Positions 7,727 to 14,948 of a stretch of DNA of 21,196 nucleotides are shown here, one piece after another; position 1 is the stretch's first letter; every line of letters begins with the position of its first letter. Under the pieces are notes generated by a model that was not told the DNA's origin, searched no databases, and worked only from the letters and a program-made list of their open reading frames with translations. A program made the translations under genes and the position numbers. The stretch comes from Wocania_A sp964021735. GTDB taxonomy: Bacteria; Bacteroidota; Bacteroidia; Flavobacteriales; Flavobacteriaceae. The stretch is taken from positions 1 to 21,196 of the forward strand of contig NZ_CAXIBN010000040.1 in assembly GCF_964021735.1 (NCBI RefSeq), written 5' to 3'.

Positions 7727-9559
7727 ATGGCTGAAAAAGCAAAACAAGCTGAAGTTGAAGCAACCGATGCTGCAACAGTAGAAGCTCCAGTAGTATCTGA
7801 AGCAAAAGCAAACCCTGAAAAATTCTTAAAAGACTTTAACTGGCACAATTACGAAGAAGGAATTGATGAAGTTGATGACAAACAATTACAAGAATTTGAA
7901 AAATTAGTAGCAGAAAACTTCGTTGACACTTTAAATGATGAAGTTGTTGAAGGTACTGTAGTTCACATCTCAGATCGTGACGCTATTATCGACATCAATG
8001 CAAAATCTGAAGGTGTTATTTCTTTAAACGAATTTCGTTACAATCCTAGTTTAGCAGTTGGCGATAAAGTAGAAGTATTAATTGATGTGCGTGAAGATGC
8101 AACGGGTCAATTAGTATTATCTCACAGAAAAGCACGTGTAATTAAAGCATGGGATAGAGTAAATAAAGCACACGAAACTGGTGAAATTGTTAATGGTTTT
8201 GTTAAATGTAGAACTAAAGGTGGTATGATTGTAGATGTATTCGGTATCGAAGCATTCTTACCAGGTTCTCAAATTGATGTTAAACCAATTAGAGATTACG
8301 ACCAGTACGTAAATAAAACTATGGAATTTAAGGTTGTAAAAATCAACCACGAATTTAAAAACGTAGTTGTTTCTCATAAAGCTTTAATTGAAGCTGATAT
8401 TGAAGAACAAAAGAAAGAAATTATTGGTCAATTAGAAAAAGGTCAAGTATTAGAAGGTGTTGTTAAAAACATCACATCTTACGGTGTATTTATTGATCTT
8501 GGTGGCGTTGATGGTTTAGTTCATATCACAGATTTATCTTGGTCTAGAATTAATCATCCAAATGAAATAGTTGAGTTAGACCAAAAATTAAATGTTGTAA
8601 TTCTTGATTTTGATGAAAACAAATCAAGAATCCAATTAGGATTAAAACAATTAAGCAAGCACCCTTGGGAAGCTTTAGCTGATACTGTAAAAGTAGGAGA
8701 TAAAGTAAAAGGTAAAGTTGTTGTAATTGCAGATTACGGTGCATTTATTGAGGTAGCTGATGGTGTTGAAGGATTAATTCACGTTTCAGAAATGTCTTGG
8801 TCTACACACTTACGTTCTGCTCAAGATTTCGTATCAGTTGGAGACGAAGTAGAAGCGCAAATCTTAACTTTAGATAGAGAAGATCGTAAAATGTCTCTTG
8901 GTATCAAACAATTAAGTGCAGATCCATGGACAGATATTACAAGCAAATACCCGTTAGGTTCTAAGCATACAGGTGTGGTACGTAACTTTACAAATTTTGG
9001 TGTTTTTGTTGAATTAGAAGAAGGTATTGATGGATTAATTTATATCTCAGATTTATCTTGGACTAAGAAAATTAAGCATCCATCTGAGTTTTGTGCAGTA
9101 GGAGATAAGTTAGACGTTATTGTATTAGAATTAGATGTTGAAGGACGCAAATTAAGCTTAGGTCATAAACAAACAACAGATAACCCTTGGGATAAGTATG
9201 AAACTGAATTCGCTTTAGAAACAGTACATACAGCTGCATTAACTGAAATAGTTGATAAAGGTGCTACAGTTGAGTTTAATGAAGATATCGTTGCATTTGT
9301 ACCTTCTCGTCACCTTGAAAAAGAAGATGGAAATAAGCTTAAAAAAGGAGAAACTGCCGAGTTTAAAATTATTGAATTCAATAAAGAATTTAAACGTGTA
9401 GTAGCTTCTCATACCGCTATTTTTAAAGCAGAAGAAATTAAGAATGTAAAAGCAGCTGCTAAAAAAGCAGCTACTGCAGCAGCAGAAGCAAAACCAACTT
9501 TAGGTGATGCTAATGATGCTTTACAAGCTCTTAAAGACAAAATGGACGGAAAAAAATAA
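7727..9559 (+). CDS. rpsA: 30S ribosomal protein S1
   Basis: S1 binds mRNA on the small subunit and helps load it. This 610-residue version has an acidic N-terminal extension (1-70) and six S1/OB-fold domains at about 72-136, 151-217, 238-308, 324-395, 410-481 and 497-563. Domains 3-5 show the typical GVFIDLGGVDGLVHITDLSW pattern most clearly. A lysine/alanine-rich tail runs from 567 to 610. Residue 1 is the ATG at 7727, preceded by an A/T-rich region without a Shine-Dalgarno sequence; Bacteroidota rely little on that element. Strong expression is suggested by a dedicated promoter, long leader and robust terminator. Confidence 0.98.
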   Translation: MAEKAKQAEVEATDAATVEAPVVSEAKANPEKFLKDFNWHNYEEGIDEVDDKQLQEFEKLVAENFVDTLNDEVVEGTVVHISDRDAIIDINAKSEGVISLNEFRYNPSLAVGDKVEVLIDVREDATGQLVLSHRKARVIKAWDRVNKAHETGEIVNGFVKCRTKGGMIVDVFGIEAFLPGSQIDVKPIRDYDQYVNKTMEFKVVKINHEFKNVVVSHKALIEADIEEQKKEIIGQLEKGQVLEGVVKNITSYGVFIDLGGVDGLVHITDLSWSRINHPNEIVELDQKLNVVILDFDENKSRIQLGLKQLSKHPWEALADTVKVGDKVKGKVVVIADYGAFIEVADGVEGLIHVSEMSWSTHLRSAQDFVSVGDEVEAQILTLDREDRKMSLGIKQLSADPWTDITSKYPLGSKHTGVVRNFTNFGVFVELEEGIDGLIYISDLSWTKKIKHPSEFCAVGDKLDVIVLELDVEGRKLSLGHKQTTDNPWDKYETEFALETVHTAALTEIVDKGATVEFNEDIVAFVPSRHLEKEDGNKLKKGETAEFKIIEFNKEFKRVVASHTAIFKAEEIKNVKAAAKKAATAAAEAKPTLGDANDALQALKDKMDGKK

Positions 9560-9576
9560 TTAAAATATTATTTTTT

Positions 9577-9596
9577 ATTTCCGTGTAAACGGAAAT
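9577..9596 (+). repeat. Hairpin in the rpsA 3' untranslated region
   Basis: ATTTCCG (9577-9583) pairs perfectly with CGGAAAT (9590-9596) around TGTAAA. It has no T-tract of its own and sits before the real terminator. The same TTCCG/CGGAAAT words occur in the rpsA leader. Confidence 0.65.
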
Positions 9597-9609
9597 CCAT
9601 TATAAAATG

Positions 9610-9639
9610 AAAGCCTTCAGATAACTGAAGGCTTTTTTT
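9610..9639 (+). terminator. Rho-independent terminator of rpsA
   Basis: AAGCCTTCAG (9611-9620) pairs with CTGAAGGCTT (9625-9634) around the tetraloop ATAA, and a T-run extends to 9639. This is a textbook intrinsic terminator. Confidence 0.95.
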
Positions 9640-9782
9640 GTATCTCATTATGAGCAGTTCCAATAATTATAGGATAATATAACAATCTAGTTATCAACAA
9701 TTATATCTACATACGTTCTTTAATGAAAAACTCATAACAACGTTTAACAGTAAAACACCTTTCAACTTCTAAAATTTTGCAT

Positions 9783-9790
9783 TACCTTTG
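9783..9790 (+). promoter_or_regulatory. Promoter -7 box for the pyrR operon
   Basis: TACCTTTG is an exact TAnnTTTG match. Transcription would start near 9794-9797, leaving a leader of only about 20 nt before the pyrR ATG. The leader is too short to hold the long attenuator used by Bacillus PyrR. Confidence 0.6.
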
Positions 9791-9793
9791 TAC

Positions 9794-9809
9794 TCCAAAT
9801 ACGTTTGGA
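9794..9809 (+). promoter_or_regulatory. Small hairpin at the 5' end of the pyrR transcript
   Basis: TCCAAA (9794-9799) and TTTGGA (9804-9809) pair around TACG, starting where the transcript should begin and ending 6 nt before the pyrR ATG. It could act on translation, stabilise the 5' end, or be a DNA operator over the start site. Confidence 0.45.
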
Positions 9810-9815
9810 TAGTAT

Positions 9816-10355
9816 ATGAGTCAAAAAGTTTTACTTAACGCAAAAGAGGTAAACATCATTCTTCACCGATTGGCTTGTCAACTTATTGAAAAACATAACG
9901 ATTTCTCTAACACTGTTTTAATAGGCCTACAGCCTCGTGGCGTGTTTTTAGCCGATAGATTAGCCAAAATACTAACTGAAGATTACAAGGTTAAAGACAT
10001 TAAGCTAGGGCATTTGGATATTACTTTTTTTAGAGATGATTTTCGTAGAAGTGACAAACCTTTAGAAGCCAACACAACAAAAATCAATTTTTTAGTTGAA
10101 AATAAAAACATTGTATTTATTGATGATGTGTTGTATACAGGGCGTAGTATTAGAGCAGCATTAACAGCAATTCAATCGTTTGGAAGACCAAACGAAATAG
10201 AATTATTAACGTTAATCGATAGACGTTTTAGCAGGCATTTACCTATTCAGCCTGATTACAGAGGCAGACAAGTAGATGTAATAAATAATGAAAAAGTAAA
10301 AGTAAACTGGAAAGAATATGATAATGAAGATTCAGTTTACTTAATAGAAAAATAA
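9816..10355 (+). CDS. pyrR: Bifunctional pyr operon regulator / uracil phosphoribosyltransferase PyrR
   Basis: This 179-residue type I phosphoribosyltransferase has the PRPP loop VFIDDVLYTGRS (100-111). The N-terminal half carries GLQPRGVFLADRL (37-49), and RRSDKPLEANTTKINF (77-92) covers the flexible loop. It matches PyrR across its length. In Bacillus PyrR binds pyr mRNA in response to UMP/UTP and also makes UMP from uracil. It leads the operon, 9 nt ahead of pyrB, which supports a pyrimidine role. I see no Bacillus-type antiterminator in the short leader, so whether it regulates RNA here is unclear. Confidence 0.95.
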   Translation: MSQKVLLNAKEVNIILHRLACQLIEKHNDFSNTVLIGLQPRGVFLADRLAKILTEDYKVKDIKLGHLDITFFRDDFRRSDKPLEANTTKINFLVENKNIVFIDDVLYTGRSIRAALTAIQSFGRPNEIELLTLIDRRFSRHLPIQPDYRGRQVDVINNEKVKVNWKEYDNEDSVYLIEK

Positions 10356-10364
10356 TTAAAAGCA

Positions 10365-11294
10365 ATGAGCGAGTTAAGTGTCAATCACTTATTAGGAATA
10401 AAATATCTTAAAGAGCAAGATATTCAACTAATTTTTGAAACTGCCGATCATTTTAAAGAAGTGATTAACAGGCCTATTAAAAAAGTGCCTTCGCTTAGAG
10501 ATATTACTATTGCCAACTTATTCTTCGAAAATTCTACAAGAACGAAACTATCTTTTGAGCTTGCCGAAAAACGTTTATCTGCCGATGTTATTAATTTCTC
10601 ATCAGCACAATCATCAGTAAAAAAAGGAGAAACCTTAATTGATACGGTAAACAATATTTTATCTATGAAAGTAGATATGGTAGTGATGAGACATCCTAAC
10701 CCAGGAGCAGGCGTATTTTTATCAAAGCATGTAAAAGCAAGTATTATTAATGCAGGCGATGGTGCACATGAGCATCCCACACAGGCACTTTTAGATTCCT
10801 ATTCTATTAGAGAACGATTAGGTGATGTAAAAGGAAAAAAAGTAGTTATTGTGGGCGATATTTTACATAGTAGAGTAGCGCTTTCAAATATATTTGCACT
10901 GCAATTGCAAGGTGCTCAAGTTATGGTTTGTGGACCAAAAACATTAATTCCAAAATACATAGATAAGCTTGGAGTAAAAGTTGAAACAAACTTGCGTAAA
11001 GCATTAAATTGGTGTGATGTAGCAAATATGCTCCGTGTTCAAAATGAGCGCATGGATATTAGCTATTTTCCATCAACAAGAGAATATACACAGCAGTTTG
11101 GAGTTAATAGAGAACTATTAGATTCTTTAGATAAAGAAATCACTATTATGCACCCAGGACCAATAAATAGAGGTGTAGAAATTACAAGTGATGTAGCCGA
11201 TTCTAAACAAGCGATCATCTTAAATCAAGTTGAAAATGGTGTTGCGATTAGAATGGCAGTTATATACTTATTGGCTTCAAAGATTAAACAATAA
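10365..11294 (+). CDS. pyrB: Aspartate carbamoyltransferase catalytic subunit
   Basis: The enzyme joins carbamoyl phosphate to aspartate, the committed step of pyrimidine synthesis. The 309-residue protein shows the carbamoyl phosphate motif ENSTRT (55-60), SVKKGETL (84-91) with the active-site lysine region, HPTQALLD (137-144), LRVQNERM (223-230) on the mobile aspartate loop, and HPGPINRG (263-270). The ATG is 9 nt after the pyrR stop. No pyrI regulatory subunit gene lies nearby, so the enzyme is probably an unregulated trimer or is controlled only at expression level. Confidence 0.97.
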   Translation: MSELSVNHLLGIKYLKEQDIQLIFETADHFKEVINRPIKKVPSLRDITIANLFFENSTRTKLSFELAEKRLSADVINFSSAQSSVKKGETLIDTVNNILSMKVDMVVMRHPNPGAGVFLSKHVKASIINAGDGAHEHPTQALLDSYSIRERLGDVKGKKVVIVGDILHSRVALSNIFALQLQGAQVMVCGPKTLIPKYIDKLGVKVETNLRKALNWCDVANMLRVQNERMDISYFPSTREYTQQFGVNRELLDSLDKEITIMHPGPINRGVEITSDVADSKQAIILNQVENGVAIRMAVIYLLASKIKQ

Positions 11295-11297
11295 AGC

Positions 11298-11630
11298 ATG
11301 ATTTTAGATCAAGACGGAAATATTTCAATAATTACCCAAGAAAAAGCAACTATAGTTGAACTAGTTAAGAAGATTCAAGCGTTATACCCTAAGTTTAAAA
11401 ACAATAACATTATTGTATCGCTAACGACACTTAACGAAATTGGTTTATCTGATATTGTTGAATTTCTAGAGCTTTCTAATACACACAGAGCTTCTAAGCA
11501 ATCATTCGTTATTGTTTCAGATAAAGTAAATCTTGATAAAGTACCTGATGAAATTGTTGTTGTACCCACCATTCAAGAAGCTTATGATATTATTGAAATG
11601 GAAGATATGGAACGCGATTTAGGGTTTTAA
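11298..11630 (+). CDS. Small STAS-like protein, function unknown
   Basis: This 110-residue soluble protein starts 3 nt after pyrB. It has an alpha/beta pattern with a strand NNNIIVSLTTL, a helix DIVEFLELSNTHRASKQ, a strand SFVIVSD and a final helix with EAYDIIEMEDMERDLGF. This fits a STAS (anti-sigma-factor antagonist-like) fold. The usual DxSG phosphorylation site is not evident, so classic SpoIIAA switching is doubtful. From memory, close homologues are sometimes labelled ribonuclease Z; this protein has no metal-binding HxHxDH motif, and the label probably came from the rnz gene two places downstream. Confidence 0.75.
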   Translation: MILDQDGNISIITQEKATIVELVKKIQALYPKFKNNNIIVSLTTLNEIGLSDIVEFLELSNTHRASKQSFVIVSDKVNLDKVPDEIVVVPTIQEAYDIIEMEDMERDLGF

Positions 11631-11632
11631 CA

Positions 11633-12103
11633 ATGAAAAAATTTCACCTCGCAGAAGTAAATATTGCTAAACGATTGGCTCCAATGGATGACCCAATTAT
11701 GCAAGATTTTGTAAATAATTTAGATAAAATAAATGCTATTGCAGATAGTAGTGAAGGGTTTGTTTGGCGATTGCAGGATGAAGATAAAAATGAAGCAGTA
11801 AGTATTTTTGAAGATGATACTTTAGTAATAAACATGTCTGTTTGGAAAAGTTTAGATGCTCTTTTTAAATACACTTATAATTCTGGGCATATTGAAGTTT
11901 TTAAGCGAAAAAAAGAATGGTTTAGCAAAATGAAAATGATGCATATGGCGTTTTGGTATGTTCCTGCAGGTTACGAGCCCACATTTCATGACGCAAAAGC
12001 ACGTTTAGATTATTTAAACAAACATGGAGACACACCATACGCATTTAGTTTTAAAAGTAAATTTACAGCTGAAGATTCTATAAATTACAAACCTGTTTTA
12101 TAA
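11633..12103 (+). CDS. DUF3291 domain protein
   Basis: This 156-residue protein matches the DUF3291 pattern: FHLAEVNIAKR at the start, PIMQDFVNNLDKINAIAD, SEGFVWRLQDE, a central VINMSVWKSLDALFKYTYNS, and MAFWYVPAGYEPTFHDAKARLDYL. The family is thought to adopt a dimeric alpha/beta barrel like antibiotic biosynthesis monooxygenases, but the activity is not known. There is no signal peptide. Its ATG comes 2 nt after the previous stop and its own stop lies 3 nt before rnz, so it is translated within the same operon. Confidence 0.85.
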   Translation: MKKFHLAEVNIAKRLAPMDDPIMQDFVNNLDKINAIADSSEGFVWRLQDEDKNEAVSIFEDDTLVINMSVWKSLDALFKYTYNSGHIEVFKRKKEWFSKMKMMHMAFWYVPAGYEPTFHDAKARLDYLNKHGDTPYAFSFKSKFTAEDSINYKPVL

Positions 12104-12106
12104 AAC

Positions 12107-13012
12107 ATGAAGCTTTCCATATTAGGTTGTTACAGTGCTACACCAAGAGCTTTAACAAACACCACATCTCAAGTTTTAGAAATAAATAATCACATGTTTT
12201 TAATTGATTGCGGAGAAGGCACACAAGTTCAACTTCGTAAGCATAAAATTAAATTCAATCGTATAAAACATATTTTTATATCGCATCTACATGGCGATCA
12301 CTTTTTTGGTTTAGCGGGATTAATTTCGACATTTCGATTATTAACACGCGAAGCTGATTTACACGTTTACGGACCAAAAGGTATAAAAGAAGTGATTACG
12401 CTTCAAATGAAATTAGCCGATTCTTGGACGAATTACAAACTTATTTTTCATGAATTAACTTCGAAAAAATCAGAATTAATTTTTGAAGATGAAAAAGTAG
12501 AAGTTTTTACTATTCCTTTAAATCATCGTGTTTATACAAACGGGTTTCTATTTAAAGAAAAGGAAGGCGAACGTAAATTAGATATTAAAGCTGTTGAAGA
12601 TGCTAATATTGATACGGCCTATTTTAGAAAGCTAAAGCAAGGTTTTGATGTTGAAAATAAAAACGGCATTTTAATTGATAATAATATGGTTACAAAACCA
12701 GCTAACAAATCCAAAAGTTATGCGTTTTGCAGCGATACGATGTACAAAGAAGATATTATACCTATTATTAAAAATGCCGATGTATTGTATCATGAATCTA
12801 CTTTTTTAGAAAAGCATGCACATTTAGCACCAAAAACTAAGCACTCAACTGCAAAAGAAGCCGCTACAATAGCTAAACTTGCAAATGTAGGCACATTGGT
12901 ACTTGGTCATTATTCAACACGATACGATGGCTTAAATGCTTTTAAAGAAGAAGCTCAAACCGTTTTTAATAATGTTGAATTAAGTGAAGACGGTAAGACT
13001 TTTAATTTTTAA
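12107..13012 (+). CDS. rnz: Ribonuclease Z
   Basis: This tRNA 3'-processing endonuclease belongs to the metallo-beta-lactamase family. The 301-residue protein carries HLHGDH (60-65) as its first zinc ligands, followed by His140, Asp210 in CSDTMY and His268 in GHYSTRY, the expected RNase Z order. The N-terminus MKLSILGCYSATP and the exosite-like insert (residues about 150-200) agree with the family. It is the last gene of the pyrR operon. Its stop codon overlaps that of the opposing gene and no terminator hairpin separates them. Confidence 0.96.
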   Translation: MKLSILGCYSATPRALTNTTSQVLEINNHMFLIDCGEGTQVQLRKHKIKFNRIKHIFISHLHGDHFFGLAGLISTFRLLTREADLHVYGPKGIKEVITLQMKLADSWTNYKLIFHELTSKKSELIFEDEKVEVFTIPLNHRVYTNGFLFKEKEGERKLDIKAVEDANIDTAYFRKLKQGFDVENKNGILIDNNMVTKPANKSKSYAFCSDTMYKEDIIPIIKNADVLYHESTFLEKHAHLAPKTKHSTAKEAATIAKLANVGTLVLGHYSTRYDGLNAFKEEAQTVFNNVELSEDGKTFNF

Positions 13013-13422
13013 TTAAACTCTTTTAAATTTAGAATCCATTCAATAGCTTCATGTAAATTTGTACAACGCTTAATACTTTTTTTGGCAAATTGTTTTTCAA
13101 TAGACGCATTCATGTAGGTCGACATGTTGTACATTACTATAGCACTAGCAGAAATAAAATTGTATTTCTTTTCTAATTTCACCCAATTTTGTGGATCTAC
13201 AGAGTAGTGATTAATTCTATTAGCAATAAAGCCTAATTGGGCATTTTCTCCATAAAAATTTAATACTTCAGCAATTAGTAATTCAGCTTTTTTCCAATCA
13301 AAATGAATACTTTCAAATAATTCACCAACAATAAATTTTTCAAAAAAGTAATAATTACCAAAAGGCATTTCTAATTTAAAAGGGTTTAATGTTTTATAAT
13401 ATTCAGAATCTTCAATTTTCAT
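13009..13422 (-). CDS. SpoIIAA/STAS-like small protein, function unknown
   Basis: This 137-residue soluble protein opens with MKIEDSEYYKTLNPFKLEMPFGNYYFFEKFIVGELFES-type beta-rich sequence. Its second half, SASAIVMYNMSTYMNAS followed by KKSIKRCTNLHEAIEWIL, strongly resembles the C-terminal part of SpoIIAA-like STAS proteins, where a strand-helix unit ends in a conserved EAxxWL. I therefore infer a STAS-like fold; function and partner are unknown. It is convergent with rnz, the two stop codons interlocking over TTAA. Its ATG follows an A/T-rich leader with no ribosome-binding sequence. Confidence 0.75.
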   Translation of the reverse strand: MKIEDSEYYKTLNPFKLEMPFGNYYFFEKFIVGELFESIHFDWKKAELLIAEVLNFYGENAQLGFIANRINHYSVDPQNWVKLEKKYNFISASAIVMYNMSTYMNASIEKQFAKKSIKRCTNLHEAIEWILNLKEFN

Positions 13423-13489
13423 TTTTGGTTATTTAGGGTACGCTAATTTAGGAAAGTTCACACAGATAATTAAGAAAAAAAGTTGCTTT

Positions 13490-13687
13490 TTAATTATTTT
13501 TATAAACTAAAAGATAAGTTATTTTACTTGATCGAGATTTATCTTTACCTAATTTCTATTCAAAAGAATCATTATTGTCAACAATAGAAATTACGGTATT
13601 CATTTCTTTAATAGCGTATGTTTTAGAACCAGAACTAACGCATCCCAACACAACCAAATTTATTAGATGCGAACTGTAAAAAATCTG
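13490..13687 (-). pseudogene. Possible remnant of a small lipoprotein gene
   Basis: On the minus strand one frame is open from 13687 down to a TAG at 13558-13556. It holds a lipobox-like INLVVLGC (Cys codon 13642-13640) and then SSGSKTYAIKEMN. Past the TAG the same frame continues as KLGKDKSRSSKITYLLVYKNN to a TAA at 13492-13490, which reads like normal protein. There is no in-frame ATG. The only nearby ATG (13719-13717, MVSVIFKKLYDRFF) is in a different frame that stops just before the lipobox. A decayed gene with a frameshift and a nonsense change explains this; chance open reading in A/T-rich DNA also remains possible. The rest of the gap 13423-13777 shows nothing else convincing. Confidence 0.35.
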
Positions 13688-13777
13688 TCATATAGTTTTT
13701 TAAAAATGACGGAAACCATTTTAAATTTTCAAAACTTAAATATATATTTTACCTATAACACCTGTTTAAAAGTGATA

Positions 13778-14083
13778 TTATTCTTTGCTTTTATTAGAAT
13801 TGCTAAGAGTATAAAGTAACCCAAAAACAATAATTATAGTTACAACTACAAGTCTGTATAAAAGTGTCACTTCTAAAAAGTAGAATACAACTCTAACTAT
13901 TATTACTAAAGCGCCAGTAATTATTAGTCCATTATGAAGAAAGGTTGAAAATTTTTTAATATCAATTTTCTTTTTTTCTTCTTTAGACATTGAATTGTAT
14001 CCAGCAATTAAGTTTGGGTACTTTTTTACTAAAATTCCACAAATAATAAAAATGAGCCCTACAAGGGTTTCTACAAAAAGCAT
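13778..14083 (-). CDS. DUF3784 family small membrane protein
   Basis: This protein of about 101 residues has three hydrophobic segments and the family-defining block KYPNLIAGYNSMSKEEKKKIDIKK after the first segment. DUF3784 proteins are widespread in Bacteroidota and Firmicutes; their function is unknown. I prefer the ATG at 14083, which begins MLFVETLVGLIF directly at the first membrane helix. An ATG at 14104 would add seven residues (MCSNLRK), but that stretch overlaps the likely pdxH promoter. The charged tail ends SNSNKSKE. The gene is divergent from pdxH. Confidence 0.8.
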   Translation of the reverse strand: MLFVETLVGLIFIICGILVKKYPNLIAGYNSMSKEEKKKIDIKKFSTFLHNGLIITGALVIIVRVVFYFLEVTLLYRLVVVTIIIVFGLLYTLSNSNKSKE

Positions 14084-14089
14084 TTTGCG

Positions 14090-14097
14090 TAAATTTG
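14090..14097 (+). promoter_or_regulatory. Promoter -7 box for pdxH
   Basis: TAAATTTG matches TAnnTTTG and predicts a start near 14104, about 32 nt before the pdxH ATG at 14136. It overlaps the 5' end of the longer version of the divergent DUF3784 gene. Confidence 0.5.
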
Positions 14098-14135
14098 AAC
14101 ACATAAATATAATATTTATTTTACAGATATTAATA

Positions 14136-14783
14136 ATGGAAAAGGATTTAGGAGGCTATAGAAAATCTTACGAAAAGCACGAATTGCTACTAAAAGATGT
14201 ACCAGAAAACCCAATGGAATTATTCCAAAAATGGTTTTATGAAGTGGATCAGTTTTTTATTGAAGATGAAACTAATGCAATGACAGTTTCTACTATAGGA
14301 AAAGACGGTTATCCAAAGAGTAGAGTAGTACTACTCAAAAAATACACCTATGAAGGTTTTATATTTTACACTAATTATGAAAGTGAAAAAGGTAAGGCTA
14401 TTGCCGAAAATTCACATGTATGTCTATCCTTTTTTTGGCATGGTGCAGAAAGACAAATTATAATAAAAGGCAAAGCTGAAAAAATTGCTGAGAATTTAAG
14501 TGATGGTTATTTTGAATCTAGACCAAGAGGCAGCCAATTAGGAGCTTTAGTTTCAAATCAAAGTGATGCTATAGAGAGTCGTGAGTATCTTGAAGATAAA
14601 TTACAAAAGCTTGAACAAGAATTTGAAGGTAAAGAGATACCAAGACCAGATTATTGGGGCGGATATATTGTAAAACCTGTTGAAATTGAATTTTGGCAAG
14701 GTCGCCCAAATAGGTTACACGATAGAATTCGCTATAAACTACAAAAAGATTATAATTGGATAATTGATCGATTATCTCCTTAA
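14136..14783 (+). CDS. pdxH: Pyridoxamine 5'-phosphate oxidase
   Basis: This FMN enzyme oxidises pyridoxamine/pyridoxine 5'-phosphate to pyridoxal 5'-phosphate, the last step of vitamin B6 synthesis and salvage. From the ATG at 14136 it is 215 residues, the family's normal length. Motifs are SRVVLLK (62-68), FYTNYESEKG (77-86), FESRPRGSQLGALVSNQS (126-143), FWQGRPNRLHDR (186-197) and the terminal DRLSP. The frame is open 47 codons further upstream (ATG at 13995), but that part is unlike PdxH, runs antisense through DUF3784 and precedes the promoter, so I rejected it. Confidence 0.96.
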   Translation: MEKDLGGYRKSYEKHELLLKDVPENPMELFQKWFYEVDQFFIEDETNAMTVSTIGKDGYPKSRVVLLKKYTYEGFIFYTNYESEKGKAIAENSHVCLSFFWHGAERQIIIKGKAEKIAENLSDGYFESRPRGSQLGALVSNQSDAIESREYLEDKLQKLEQEFEGKEIPRPDYWGGYIVKPVEIEFWQGRPNRLHDRIRYKLQKDYNWIIDRLSP

Positions 14784-14826
14784 AATATCAGTTTAAACAC
14801 CTTGTTTTAAATCTCGAACTACATTT

Positions 14827-14876
14827 AATCGATAAAAAATGCATTTTGTCGATTTTTGATTTGTCGTTTATCGATT
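14827..14876. repeat. Cluster of TCGAT repeats with inverted arms upstream of the CAP gene
   Basis: AATCGATAAA (14827-14836) and TTTATCGATT (14867-14876) are exact reverse complements 30 bp apart. Between them lie TGTCGATTTT (14848-14857) and TGTCGTTTA (14862-14870), so a TCG(AT)-centred word occurs four times in 50 bp. A perfect AAAATGCATTTT palindrome (14836-14847) sits between the first two. The spacing suggests a multi-site regulator binding region. Confidence 0.55.
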
Positions 14877-14948
14877 TTAAACTCAATTATATTTATTACC
14901 TGTACATGGTTAATAACTTTATAGGACCAAATCTAAATTTACCTACTT

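Noticed and set aside
9691..9699. TTATCAACA, one mismatch from a DnaA box
   Set aside because: It is a single copy with no further boxes, AT-rich unwinding array or replication gene nearby, so chance is the better explanation for an origin-like signal.
13995..14135. N-terminal extension of pdxH from an earlier ATG
   Set aside because: It is unlike PdxH proteins, lies antisense to DUF3784 and begins before the best promoter box. The start at 14136 gives the normal family length.
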